A stretch of 64,000 nt of DNA, taken from NCBI GenBank assembly GCA_032719365.1, contig CM064872.1, positions 70,434,752 to 70,498,751 on the forward strand, in the 5' to 3' direction. Positions 20,970-32,047 of this stretch are shown in pieces. Below the pieces are notes generated by a model. The model was given only the letters and a program-made list of their open reading frames with translations, did not search any database and was not told the DNA's origin. The position numbers and the translations under genes were made by a program. The DNA is from Prinsepia uniflora. Taxonomy: Eukaryota > Streptophyta > Magnoliopsida > Rosales > Rosaceae. How positions within the stretch are numbered: position 1 is the stretch's first letter; every line of letters starts with the position of its first letter.

Positions 20970-23900
20970 TGTAACAACCCGTCCCGAGAGCCGGGATTAG
21001 TAGAGTGAATAAGGTGTGATTATTGAGGTTAAGCAGTGGGTAGGTGGTCCCGATGGGTCCATGAGCGTAGAATGACGATTTTGCCCCTGGTTCGGGCAAA
21101 TAGTTGACTTTTAGTTGGGAGGTCGATTGAGTGTTGACCGGTGACTAGGACGTAGTTTAGGACGTCACGAATCCATAGGCAGGTGACACGTCCGATTCCG
21201 ACATCCGAGGAGGAAGTTGTGATGTTCGGAAGGTCGAGGGCATAACCGTAATTTGGGTAAATTAGGGGGAAAAGTTGACTTTTTGAATAATCGAGTTTTG
21301 GTAGGTTAACCTAGGATGGTTAGATAGATTTCGTCGTCCTGAGTTCGATGACAGGCGGCACGTATTCATCGGACTTACGAGACGAGAGTTACGGGTCTAG
21401 GAAGTTTCGGTAAAACCGTAAAAATGTGTAAAACATGAGGGTATTTTGGTCTTTTTGGCTTTTGGGGATTTGTGCAGAGTGAAGCAAGATGGACGGCTGG
21501 GGTTTAAGCAGGTGGGATAAGGATGGACTGGATTGTGACACATGGCATTTGTGTAGTGGGTTCTGGGGGGTTCTTCTGTGTGTGTGCGGTCCTAAATACT
21601 TGGGTGAACCCGTGTGTGCGTGTGTGGTTCTTCGACAAGCACAGAGAAACAGAGTGAGCTTGTGAGGGAGAATTGAGGAAGGATCTTGGCTGGTGTTGAG
21701 TGCGGGTGAGTGAGGGAGAGACAGGGAGGTCAGTGTGAGCTGGTGGTGGTGACTTGGTGGTGCAATCGTGCACGGCGGCACGGCGGAGGTGCGGAGGAGT
21801 TTGGGGGAAACAGGGAGCCTGAGAGTTCGAGGTGGTGGCTACGCCGTGAGGTGAGGCAAACCAAGGCAAGGGGAGGCTGAGGAGGTTGCAAGGAGTCCAA
21901 CGATCACAGTGGTAGGCGGCGGTGTGCACGGCGGAGCTGCAACCGAAGGGTAAGTCTTCCTGCTCTGTTTTTCCCGTGATTTTCATTTGGAAAGTCGTGG
22001 GTCTGGGCTGAGAGTCGAGAGGATTGGAGGTCGGGATAGTGTTCAGGGAGGTCCTAGGTGTCGACTAGGATGGTCGCCGTGACGGGGGTGTCCACGGCGG
22101 AGCTCGGGCGATGATGAGCACTCTGATGCTCTGTTTGGCCGTGGAATTCAAACGGTGAGTCGACGAGTTTGGGGGTGAGTCGAGGGTAACGGAGGTTTGG
22201 TCTAGGTTCAGTGAGGTCTTAGGGACCGTCTGGTGTCACCACCGTGACGGGAGGTGACCGGAGTAGAGGAGTCGTGAAACAGGGGGACATTGGCCGTCTG
22301 GTTTTGAGTTTAGTCGACGGGCTAGGGACAGTGTCGAGGTGAACGGAGTTGGGGAATCGGTAGGGTTGGTCTGGACGAAGCTGCAGGTGAAAGAAGGGGC
22401 TGAAATGGTGGCCGGACGGTGGAGAATGCTTCTCGCCGGTTCAAGCTACGGCGGCCGGTTCAGTACAGTGCGGGAGGTTGAAGATGGCACTGTAGCTGGC
22501 GCGTGAGTGCCACGCGCAGCCACTTTGGGCGGCGCGTGGGGGCGCGTGCGGCGGCGGATGGAAAAGTGATCAACATGGATTTTGGTCTAGGAGCTATCGT
22601 GAGTTCAATGGAGTTGGTTTCGGGTCAATCGGAAGTCGTTTGAGTTTAGTTCCGCGAGGGTGAATGTTTAGGGTCCCGGGTTTTAAGTCTTTGGTTCGGG
22701 GAATTTTAAGGAAATTAGGTAGTTGTTTCGTAGACATATTAGTGACATAATTTGACGGTGTTTGACAGGATCGGGATTTCCCGAGGAAGCCGAGGAACGG
22801 GCTGGACGTTCGGGACGCGAGTAGGGCTCAGTACTGTGAGTGGACCCTTTCCTTAAACCTGATCATGCATAACTGTTTTTATATACGTTTTTGATGGTTT
22901 TACTTAAGACACTATGTTTATTGCATATGTTATGATAGTTTTACGTGATTATACGTGATTGAGATGTTTGCACGTTTTTCGAGACGTTTTTGGGATTTTG
23001 CACATTTTTCGAGAAAATGCTGGTTTTCGGATTTTGATGACACATTTGGGGATTTCCACCTATAAAGGTTTTCTGATAATGATAAATGGGTTATGAAATA
23101 TGATTTGTGATTACATGTGGTTTTGGTATGAAAATGGATATTTTTCCGGATTTGGGTTCGGAATGACGGTTCTGAACGCCGGAAGGGCTTCGAACCAGTG
23201 ATTGCGGATTCGGGTTTGGATGAGGATTTGGTAAATGGTTTTCAAATGGTTTTGGGATTGGATTTGCTGGATCTGGATATTGGGTTTAAAGACCCGGATA
23301 TATGTGACGGGGGACCGGCCGGATTGGGTTTAAAGACCCGGATTGAGTTTAAAGACTCGGGAGTTTAAAGACTCGGATATATTGATTTCCCCCGTAGGCC
23401 TTGAGTTTAAAGACTCGGGAGTTTAAAGACTCGGATATGATTAAGGCCTGGATTGAGTTTAAAGACTCGGGAGTTTAAAGACTCGGATAGGTCCAGCAGG
23501 TTCGATCGGGAAATGAGGATTTGATACGGTTTCTGATACTCATGCTATGGTTTCTTATGATATTTTATAGTGTTTCTGTTTCTTATGATGTTTTATAATG
23601 ATTATTTTATAACTGTGTTCATAACTGTTGGTTATGCATGTGGTTTCAAAACGGAGGGTTAAACTCGGTTTTCATATAAAGTGGTTTTGAACTTTTTGTA
23701 CTTTCTGGTCCACTCACACTTTTGTTTTAAATTGCCCTCCAGGTTGTGGAGCTAGCGCGGGGTCTTAACGTCGAGGCAGTGTCTGAGGCATCGAAGTGAC
23801 GAGCGGGATTTTCGAGTGCTTAAGTTTTCCTCCGCGTGTGTGTATCTATTGTCGGATTTTGTTTTTTTGTATTTTCGTACTATGCTCTGTAAATGTTACC

Positions 23901-24033
23901 TTCGGGACATTGTGTTTATTACTCCTGCGTCTGACTGGGATTGAGTGAGTTTCACTTAGGTGTTGTGTCGGGGAGTCAGACGGGAGCGGGATTGACCTCG
24001 GGTTTCGGGGTGAAACCGGGGTGGGTCCTGACA
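20970..24033 (+). mobile_element. Nested solo LTR, plus orientation, 3.06 kb
   Basis: Starts TGTAACAACCCGTCCC, ends GGTGGGTCCTGACA, with a perfect TSD tttta (20965-20969 and 24034-24038). Same family as its host LTR 15980-25150. Contains the GC-rich stem-loop at 22499-22517 and a TTTAAAGACTC minisatellite at 23280-23490. The minus frames at 21389-21986 lie in the LTR and are not genes. Confidence 0.87.
23280..23490. repeat. TTTAAAGACTC minisatellite inside LTR
   Basis: Units of the form gagtttaaagactcgg recur about nine times, often as back-to-back pairs separated by spacers, with gacccgg variants. Each unit is an imperfect palindrome (gagt at one end, actc at the other). Related arrays lie at 24405-24625 and, inverted, at 59360-59570. 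Confidence 0.85.
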
Positions 24034-24404
24034 TTTTATGGTTATTTGAATATGCTATAACTGTTTTACTTAATTGCAAGTTTTCGAGAAATAACGTATT
24101 TGACACGTTTTATGATAAAAGGTTGATTCCTGAGTCTGATGCCATGGTTTCAGGATTTCAAATGATAAATGATTTCTAATGATTATAAAGGAGTTTTGGA
24201 ACATGATTTCGATGATCAAGGATCTTCGGTTTTAGAATCGGATTTCGTGAAGCGGAATTTGGTTTTAAAGTTGAAAAGTGAATTTCCGGATTTGGGTTCG
24301 GAATAACGGTTCGGGATGCCGGAAGGGTATCGAACCAGTGATTTTGGATTCGGGTTTGGATGTGGAATGAGAAATGGTTTTGATTGGATTTGCTGGATCT
24401 GGTT

Positions 24405-24625
24405 ATTGGGTTTAAAGACCCGGATATTGTGATTGACGGGGGACGGGCCCGGATTGGGTTTAAAGACCCGGATTGAGTTTAAAGACTCGGGAGTTTAAAG
24501 ACTCGGATATATTGATATTTCCCCTGTAGGCCTGTTGAGTTTAAAGACTCAGGAGTTTAAAGACTCAGATATTATTGAGGTCTGGATTGAGTTTAAAGAC
24601 TCGGGAGTTTAAAAACTCAGATAGG
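24405..24625. repeat. TTTAAAGACTC minisatellite, second array
   Basis: Same unit and order as 23280-23490, in the last third of the host LTR. Some units have changed to gactcag or aaaactcag. Confidence 0.85.
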
Positions 24626-25278
24626 TCGAGCAGGTTTGATCAGATAATGATTGGTTGAGACTTATGTTTTATGATACGTTTTTATGATGATTCTGCAAAT
24701 GTTTTTATGACGATCTTTATGTGAATTATAATTGTTTCCAGCAACTGGGTTATGCATGTGATTTCAAAACGGAGGGCTAAAACACTGTTTTTATTATGAA
24801 ATGGTTTTCGGAAATTATTTTGTAATTTATGGTCCACTCACACCTTCTGTTTTAAATTGCCCTCCAGGTCGTGGAGCTAGCACGGGGGTCGGCGTCGAGG
24901 CAGCGTCGGAGGCATAGAATACTCGAGAGTGACCCCGGAGTGCTTTAGATTTCCCGTTGTGCGTGTATTTTGTTTATCGGTTTTTTTTTCTGTGTATTTG
25001 GTACTATGCTCTGTACATACGTTTGACTTCGGAATGTTTAAATTTTCTCCTGCGTCTAGCATGTAGTTTGGTGGTTTATCGTGCTCGGGTTGTCAGACGG
25101 GAGCAGGATTTACCTCGGTTTTCGGGGTGGAACTGGGGTGGGTCCTGACACGCGCTGTTGATGTTCCGGCGGTTCCCGCAGCTGTTCAGGTACAGCATCG
25201 AGCACAATTTCGAGCCCAAATTCAATTACTTCGTCGTAGAAATGGGAAAAGAGTTGAAGGAACTGAAGGAGTTCCCGC

Positions 25279-26208
25279 CATTGATGAAAATATCGGTGGA
25301 TGTCGCCGAAATTTCATTATTTTGGGCCGGCGGCATGTAAGAAGGGGGGGAAATAAATTCTCCCAAATATCGAACAATTGACATGTTTTGAGTCCATAGA
25401 TCTTTTCCTAGGATCAAAAGGATGAAAATGCACTATTAATTCGTAAAAATCGGACTTAAATCAAAGGATATATCGCCGGGTCGGAAAACCCGAGTTGCAG
25501 ACCCGGCGGGAGGTAGGGGGAGACTGTTGCTAGCCGGTTAATTTGTATACTTATATAATTGACGTTATGTATTTTAACAAAGTCCAGCCCAGTAGAGTTG
25601 GTTTGGGTTTTTGGACTCATTTGGGGGGTCTCGGGTTCGACCCCCCTGGCTGCCAAAGGGTTGTTTTTATTGTTTTTTTCCTTTTTTTATTCATTTATTC
25701 CAATTTTTCAAAGGTTGGTTTTTTTTCCCATTTTTTTTTCAATTTTATATAATCCATTACTTCCAATTTTTTAAACAAAATTTGACCCTATTTTTTCATT
25801 TTTTTTTTCAATATTAAATATATTTAAACTTATTTTATCATTTTTTACATTGAATTTTTGTATGTTTATTGTTATGTTTTTAACCTTTTTAACATTCAAT
25901 TATAGTAACTCCAATTTATATTTATATTTAAGATTTTATATTATTAGTCATCGGCAGAATCATATTACATCAAACAATTGTCATATATTTATCATATCAA
26001 AATTTTATAGTTTTTATTAGTCCTATATAAGCATTATTGGGTACTTAAGTTTTTCCCAAAGTTTCATTCCAAATTTCCGTCATTTGAACCTAATTTCCGT
26101 CATTTTTGTTGACCGTAAACGATATAGATATCGATATTGATATTTGGGACGAGATATTCGTAAATTCGGAGAGCGATATATCCGTCGATATCGATATTTT
26201 CATCTTTG
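25279..26208. mobile_element. hAT-type non-autonomous element, 930 bp
   Basis: Perfect 8-bp duplication gttcccgc at 25271-25278 and 26209-26216. Ends are inverted: cattgatgaaaatatcgg against the complement of cgatattttcatctttg (about 15 of 18). The right end is rich in ATATCGATAT. There is no transposase; the interior is T-rich after 25660. It splits the mTERF fragment after codons for KEFP. Confidence 0.8.
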
Positions 26209-26398
26209 GTTCCCGCACTATTTCTCGTTCAGCTTGGAGAATCGGATTCGGCCGAGACACCAGCGGTGTGTGGAGAAAGGGGTTTGCTTTCCGTTGCCGC
26301 TTTTGTTAAAGACTGGCGAGCGTCAGTTTCGTGATCGATTGGAGATCTGTTTTAATTCTTCCATCCCCTTCACACATTCTCCTCTCTGGTGTACAAAT

Positions 26399-26590
26399 TC
26401 AGTTTGACCTTGTAAAGCGAATTGGCGGCGATCTCCATTCGGCGCATCAATGCCATGTCACGAAAGAACTTCATGAGCTCCTTGGGAGAGGTCTCAAGTG
26501 TGCGCGAGGGAGGGTCGCAGTTGTGGGATGTGAAGGGCAGTGAGGTCTCGATCGTGAGGGCGGTGTTGTCATCGATGGCGGAGATATGGG
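26399..26590 (-). pseudogene. Pyruvate dehydrogenase E1-alpha fragment
   Basis: E1-alpha is the thiamine-diphosphate-dependent decarboxylase subunit of the mitochondrial pyruvate dehydrogenase complex. The minus frame from about 26585 reads LTIETSLPFTSHNCDPPSRT, then SPKELMKFFRDMALMRRMEI and AANSLYK, which is the start of the mature mitochondrial E1-alpha. After KVKLN the frame leaves the family (expected RGFCHLYDGQEA is absent) and meets a stop. The presequence start and the whole catalytic body are missing. It converges on, and slightly overlaps, the end of the mTERF fragment. It is a captured exon piece; nothing suggests it makes an enzyme. Confidence 0.8.
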
Positions 26591-26605
26591 GTGAACGATA
26601 ATTAA

Positions 26606-26793
26606 ACCCAATTTTTGTTTTTAAATTTTTAAATTTTAATCATTTTTAATAAATAAATAAACTACCTATTCCTACTTGAGACGTACCCGGTGCGACTAAA
26701 TGTGCAATTATGGTTGAATATTGGAATTAAATTCATTTCGGAGAGTAAAGTGATATTTAATGTTTGATTAAAATAAAGTGATGTATTACCTCC
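26606..26793. repeat. Right terminal inverted repeat of the Pack-MULE
   Basis: Reverse complement of the left arm, ending at the 9-bp duplication ttaaatgaa (26794-26802). Shows gggtaata-type terminal bases shared with the left arm (TTATTACCC against GGTAATAC). Confidence 0.8.
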
Positions 26794-26802
26794 TTAAATG
26801 AA

Positions 26803-28289
26803 CGTGTAAGAAGAATTTATCGAAGAAATTTTGAATAAGCTTGTTAGAAAATATTTGGAAAAAAATTAATGAACAAAAAAACTTGAAAAGATAAAAAAAT
26901 TGAAAAGTAAAAAACCAAAAAAAAAAAACCAAAAAACTAAATGAAAAACATGAAAAGTATTGAAAAAACAAAAAAGTGGGTCAATTTGTCAAGAGTACTC
27001 ATTATTTTGTGGGTAAGATATATAAATAAATTCTCAAAAATGGAAGATAGGTATAACATAAATAAGTAGAATGTTCATTAGCACCCATATTGAATGTTTG
27101 CCCATGCCTTCTAAGGGGAATGATATATTCACCATTTTGTCGGTTGTTCACTTTTTGTTGTTCTTTTCCTTTTTTCTTTCTTGACAAGTCAATGTTTAGG
27201 TTGACTAGTCGGCTATAGACCTATAGTTCCTTTCGAGATCTATCTCTTTCCTATAATATTATTGAGCCCTTCATTCTAGCAAAATAAAAGAGGGGAACAA
27301 GACCGGCATTTGGCCCTCCGTTGCCTTTGCCTTGAGAAGCTACGTGACATGATTGTAGGTCGTGTGTTACATGGCATAGGACTAGCTTAAAATGACAAAT
27401 AAACTCACGTTCGGCTTGGTGCATCAGTTAGATGGGACTAACTTAGATGGGATTGGATTGTGGTGACCTGGGGCCACTAGAAATTCCGCATAACGTAGCC
27501 CACGTAGTGCACCAAACGTAGAACAGGAAACAATCCAGACCTTAAAATTGCACCAAACAAAATTGCACCTGCTCGATTCCGTATCTCTAATACTACTTGC
27601 ATGACCAATAAAAGAAAAAACTTTGCAAAAATAATTTAGACTGGATGAGGTTTAGATTTAAAGGTTCCAAGCTCGGAAAAATACGGACCCATGGCTCCAA
27701 CATAAGAACAGTTTGCAACCACAACTTTCCTAAAACAACCAGTGCATATCCGTTATACCCACTGATAATAAAACATCTTCTGTTAAATTTGGTCCAAAAA
27801 GTTTCGACTTTACGACGTAACTTTTGATATGCAACATATCAATGTAAAATCATTTGAAAGAAAATCGATCAATCAATAAGAACGGATCATGTACTCTGCA
27901 TAATCTAAAAATTATTCCTTTCAAATATTACTTTCATCTAACATGAAAACAAAAGAATCTAAACATTTTTGTAACCAAAGCCTAACTTTGAAAAAGAAAA
28001 AAAAAAGTATTATTTCCGGCCACAAAACAATACCTGGCTCAAAGTAATTGCTCTCAAAATGCCTCGCGGACCTAGATATAATATTAAATGATGAATAGTC
28101 CACAATATGAAAGATCGATGGTAAACTAGTTTAGATTTTTGTATCCACTGGAACTAGTGTCAAGCGTTGACTCTTGTATTGATCAAGGTACCATTGTAGC
28201 TGTACAGTAGATTGGTCATGCAAAATGAAAATTATGACAAAACCTACTTGAATGATGCAAGATACGACTGGGCCTCTTAATAAAACAAC
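26803..28289. other. Intergenic spacer and 3' flank of the GATA gene
   Basis: No gene is seen. It is A-rich to about 27000, then of average composition. At 27409-27425 and 27508-27522 lie inverted matches (cggcttggtgca and gtgcaccaaacg) that might be a degraded MITE. The part next to 28290 should hold the 3' UTR of the minus-strand gene. Confidence 0.55.
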
Positions 28290-29638
28290 CTACTGTTCAG
28301 CAACTAAAGCTGAGCTATCACCATTTGGGAAGGGAACAAGATTGTTGTGCGCATCAATGGCAGTTACACTGTCCAAATCTTTAGTATCAGCTTCAACCTG
28401 TTTAATGCATAAGAAGATACACAAATTTACATTCATGAAATGCCATTTCGAACATAATAATACCAAGCTGCCTCACTATGTACTCAGAGATATTAACACA
28501 CCTGTTGAGCAGTCTCACCTCGAGCGACAGACTGATCCTGGGTTCTTTTAGAAAGCTCCCTCAAAGTCCCCTGAAAAAAAAATGGGCCAAATACTAAAAC
28601 TTTGCTAAAGAAATAGGAGCACATTGTATAGCTAACAGCAGATTTGCAGGTAATACTCTGAGAAACTTTGGTGTATGGCGAGCATTCAAATCTTAAATAT
28701 CTGGGAGATAGATATAAAATAAGGTTAAATTAATACCTCTGACAATTTACAATGCAGGAAAAATTTATTCGCTCACAACCACAAATAGTGCAAGCACAAT
28801 AAATGGTTTTAATTGTAGCTATACATTCATACTCATCCAACGATCTGTGCTATTTCCCTATATTCCATCCATTCTCACCACTCCCAACAAATCCAAGGAA
28901 TTCAAGGGAGAAAGACAAAACCAAATATTAGTTTGATATTAATTTTCTTCTGATTGGTGGGTGACCGAGGGGAATGGAGGAATGAGACGCAATTGCTACA
29001 CATTATAATACAATCACAAACAAAATCAAAGAGTAAGATGATGGTAATTTTCTTCCAATAGGAGGCTAGGACTGCAGCATGGAGGTGGCATGGAGGAAGA
29101 TAAAAGAGGAGAAATGAGACACAGCTACTAAATTCTAAGCAATCACAAATAAACTCTCTTTATAATAAAGAAATGAAGTGATCATTTAATAAAAAGGGAT
29201 ACTTACCCTATTTGCCCAAAAAAGCCCACAAGCATTGCAAAGAGATCGTGGACCAGATGGTCCACGCCGCATCATTGGTGTGGACTTCGAACTTATTCCA
29301 CAATGGGTGCAGCTGGACAGGCAGAACAAGCAAATCATAAAATTAAACAAAAGTTCGTCTCAGCTATGGCCCAAAAGATACATGTACTGAAAAATGAAAG
29401 GTACGGTTACAAAAAGGAAAGGAATTTGGAGTACAAAGATAAACGAAAACATAATCTCATTCAAAATTTTGAAGTTATTTGTATATGGGGAGATTTTTTT
29501 TTTTTTAATAGAATTGCGGAAACTCACGAGGTTTCTGCATGGCTATCCTCCTGCCCAGGATCCTGGCTAGCACCCCAGCTATAATCTCCGTCTGCCTTTT
29601 TGGAAGAACTAAATTGTCCCTTGTTACGCTGCATCCTG

Positions 29639-29687
<49 letters not shown>

Positions 29688-31441
29688 TGAATCAATAATG
29701 TAAAGTAAAAACAAATCAAAGAAGTAGAGCTAGAGCAATAGGAAGCAAAACAAGAACAAAGCAGAAGTCATGACACTCATCATTTAATGCACATTAGTGT
29801 ACATAAATATACAAATGGTGCAGAGAGTCCACTATAGATGATGTGTCTGTAGTTCATCTTTTATACATTAGACAAGCAGTTATCTGACCATTTAAATTTT
29901 TAAAGAAAAACCATGCTAAACTAGTTTTAAATTTGAACCCCAATTACTTCGGGTTGGCTATACGATTAAAAAAATAATGTGAACACCATACATTATGTGT
30001 ACTACACAAATGTGGAAGGTTTAAACATCAGTTAAATTTACATAAGAAACAAAAAAATATGGAATGTTTGAACGCTTAACTATGCCAACAAATGAATAGA
30101 GGCCATTCCTAAACTTTTTTACTGGAAATGAAATGTGAATCCCTAATAATCAACTTCCTCTGTTATTAATTGTGTAATTTTACTCTCAAAAGAATAAACA
30201 CACAGTTCCATAAAAGGAAACCGCACCCATGAAAGTATAAATCCTAAAGGCATAGACACCACATAAACAAGACTCTTTAACCTGCAAAAACAGTTCTTGA
30301 CTCCACACTCACCACAACTACTTTAACATCAGAGTAGGCCAGAGAACGAAATAAGATAAAGGAATTCCTAACATTCCCACCTCGGGGTTGTGCAAGCACA
30401 TAGAACTTCTCTTACCACACCACCTGATTGCAAATTCTTCATTTCTATTTCGGTAAAAAGAAGAAAAAAAAAAGAAACAAACCTGAGTGCAACTTCTTGA
30501 CGGACGCCATATCTCACTTTTTTGTCAAAATTGCGCTCTTTCCTCTTTTGACGGAACCTATTTAATGACGCCGCTCTGTGAGGCTGATTACATCGTATGG
30601 GAAAATCTTCTGTACCCTAAATTTATGGACAAACAAGAAAAACACAATCACTAACTAACTTAAAGATGTTGAGAAAGCATTCCAGTCTAAAGAGATACCC
30701 TTTGATTCTGAGATGCCTCCACACCTTGAGCACTGGGAGATAATTCGTTACCCCCCAAAAGTAATAATACAGCTTGAACCTTTAAAAGCCATCCAAATGC
30801 ACAAACTTTCAGTAACTAATTTACATTAAAGTATAGCAAAGACAAACCCTAGTCCACTTTTAGTTGAAAATGAAATTTCAACTCACAAAAAAGAAACTTA
30901 ACTGCAACCCTCACTTGCATGATGTCTTAATATGCACAAAGAGTAAATACAAAGCCGAATTGGGTTCAAGGCAGTGAATTAAATAGTCTCATTCAATCTG
31001 ATTCAACGGATACTCAAGAATTTCACGATTACAAAATTCCATAGCCATGAGCCATCCACATTTTCTCAGAAAGCAATCAGTATACCGTCACAACTTCTAA
31101 TCCTAAATCTAAATCCCAGAAGAAAAAAAATAACCAATCAAATTCGACAAAGTTCGAACCTTCTCAGGCGTAACGGCGTCAAAAACAAAGACCTGGCCGC
31201 GAAACGATAGCGTGAGCTGACTGGAGCCGTCGTAAGGCTGAGGACGCAATTCTGAGCTACCGGAGCCACCTTGAATGTAGACAGAGTTGGGGCTAACGCT
31301 CTCGACCATAATTCCCGCTTCGTCAAGCGTATGGGGTTCGTAGTGAAGGTGCGCGTTGTTGATGGAGTCTGGGGCAGCGGCATCATCGTCGTCGCCGGAG
31401 GGGATCGGGTTGGGCGTCATGGTTGGGGAGTGTGCGTACAT
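28290..31441 (-). CDS. ZML: TIFY-CCT-GATA transcription factor (ZML/GATA24-28 type), 7 exons, 295 aa
   Basis: Plant-only group III GATA factor, nuclear, binding GATA sites; Arabidopsis relatives ZML1/ZML2 act in light and wound responses. Exons in transcription order: 31160-31441, 30699-30779, 30483-30616, 29528-29635, 29207-29312, 28502-28570, 28290-28397; all GT-AG, all phases join, stop TAG. The TIFY domain spans exons 1-2, with TLSFRG at residues 78-83, the variant typical of GATA-type TIFY proteins rather than JAZ. The CCT domain (about 134-170) has RAASLNRFRQKRKERNFDKK and VRYGVRQEVALR. The zinc finger is C-X2-C-X20-C-X2-C (Cys 203, 206, 227, 230) followed by GLFWANR. Acidic DDDD lies near the N-terminus. 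Length fits the family. An internal Met at residue 8 is an alternative start. Confidence 0.93.
29639..29685. repeat. (GT)n(AT)n microsatellite at an intron 3 splice acceptor of the GATA gene
   Basis: About eight GT and fourteen AT units. On the coding strand this reads (TA)n(CA)n and runs directly into the CCAG acceptor of exon 4 (29528-29635), so the simple repeat forms the tract just before the splice site. Confidence 0.9.
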
Positions 31442-31512
31442 TGGATGAAATTGACGACTGGGTCCGATCGTTGAAGCATTTACAGAAAGGAACCGATCAC
31501 TGTGTGAAAGCG

Positions 31513-31530
31513 AAACCCTAACCCTAGCCC
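31513..31530 (+). promoter_or_regulatory. Telo-box-like motif upstream of the GATA gene start
   Basis: aaaccctaaccctagccc lies about 75 bp before the start codon of the minus-strand gene. Telo-boxes (AAACCCTAA) near plant transcription starts are bound by Myb/TRB proteins and can be in the 5' UTR. Motif and position only. Confidence 0.35.
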
Positions 31531-32047
31531 AAAATCAAATCGGATAGGCTTTTGAGGTTTTGGGAAGAAGAAAGAGTCGGGGGTGCGTTTTGTTCTATTA
31601 TTATTTTTTTTTTTCACTTTATTTTTGCGAGGAGAGACCAGACCAGAGAGTGAAAGACAGCTCAGCCGCTCAGGGCACAACGGTATGGGTCCAACGATAA
31701 TTACCCTATTTGAAGTCGATAATTACGAGGATACCGTTCCGTTTTCCTGGGCACAAGGCCCAAGCGACCCAACTAAAAGTCCGAAGTACCCGAAGGTCGA
31801 AAAAGAAAGGCCTGTAAGCCTATTTTAGTTTGAAAGAGGGCCTAAGGTAACCAACCAAAAGTCTATAAAGGCCCAAAAGCCCATTGGCAAATTAAATCTC
31901 TTATTGAAACAAGAGATACATGATATACAAGATCCATGACCCAGATCGTCAAACAATGACCCAGATCGTCAAACACAAAACGTGCACATGCGGCCACCTA
32001 AAGTACGTACATTCTATTGGAATAAGGGGTCTTTTAATGGAATAACG
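31530..32047. other. Promoter-side flank of the GATA gene
   Basis: No gene is seen. It includes the probable promoter and 5' UTR of the minus-strand gene. A 20-bp direct duplication (atgacccagatcgtcaaaca) occurs at about 31936-31976. Confidence 0.5.

Larger units (their letters stand above)
15980..25150 (+). mobile_element. Solo LTR (net about 2.85 kb) holding two further solo LTRs
   Basis: Starts TGTAACGACCCGTCCC at 15980 and ends GGTGGGTCCTGACA at 25150, with a perfect TSD cgcgc (15975-15979 and 25151-25155). LTR pieces are 15980-17074, 20324-20969 and 24039-25150, interrupted by solo LTRs at 17075-20318 and 20970-24033. Joined, they are colinear with the LTR at 20970-24033, including the TTTAAAGACTC minisatellite near the end. 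There is no PBS or gag-pol. The long open frames antisense at 16468-16936 are LTR sequence. Confidence 0.85.
15640..26407 (+). pseudogene. mTERF-family gene fragment, split by LTR nest and hAT element
   Basis: mTERF proteins are helical-repeat nucleic-acid-binding factors of plastids and mitochondria. Three pieces read in one frame once the insertions and duplicate TSDs are left out: 15640-15979, 25156-25278 and 26217-26407. They show repeated mTERF motifs: EFRRLIGMCPEILLSRVSKL, LPRVLNRLPRLLSCSVKTRL, HTSLLSCSVEDKLQPRIDYL, MFRRFPQLFRYSIEHNFEPK. The usual C-terminus follows, with KELKEFP and HYFSFSLENRIRPRH, ending at a stop at 26405. The transit peptide and N-terminal repeats are missing: an in-frame stop lies at 15628, just inside the left Pack-MULE arm. 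So it was a captured 5'-truncated copy before the LTR (after CGCGC) and hAT (after GTTCCCGC) insertions broke it. The functional parent gene should lie elsewhere. Confidence 0.85.
15375..26793. mobile_element. Pack-MULE carrying mTERF and PDH E1-alpha fragments
   Basis: The ends form long inverted repeats (15375-15604 against 26606-26793) flanked by a perfect 9-bp direct repeat ttaaatgaa (15366-15374 and 26794-26802), the duplication length of Mutator-like elements. Between the arms lie a plus-strand mTERF fragment and a minus-strand pyruvate dehydrogenase E1-alpha fragment, and no transposase. Removing the later insertions (15980-25155 LTR nest and 25279-26216 hAT) leaves about 1.3 kb, a normal Pack-MULE size. 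The arms share TATCACTTTACTCTCCGAAAT and AAAAACAAAAATTGGG. The left arm has about 40 bp not in the right. Alternative: coincidental inverted repeats, which the 9-bp TSD argues against. Confidence 0.8.

Noticed and set aside
23280..23490. Regularly spaced repeats considered as a CRISPR-like array
   Set aside because: Units are paired palindromic minisatellite repeats with non-unique spacers inside a plant LTR, with no cas genes.
15640..26407. mTERF as a working gene with two giant introns
   Set aside because: Boundaries are TE ends with TSDs, not GT-AG introns; the N-terminus is missing and the piece sits between MULE arms.
27409..27522. Small MITE suggested by inverted cggcttggtgca / gtgcaccaaacg
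   Set aside because: Only a short imperfect match, no target duplication found; left as a note in the spacer.
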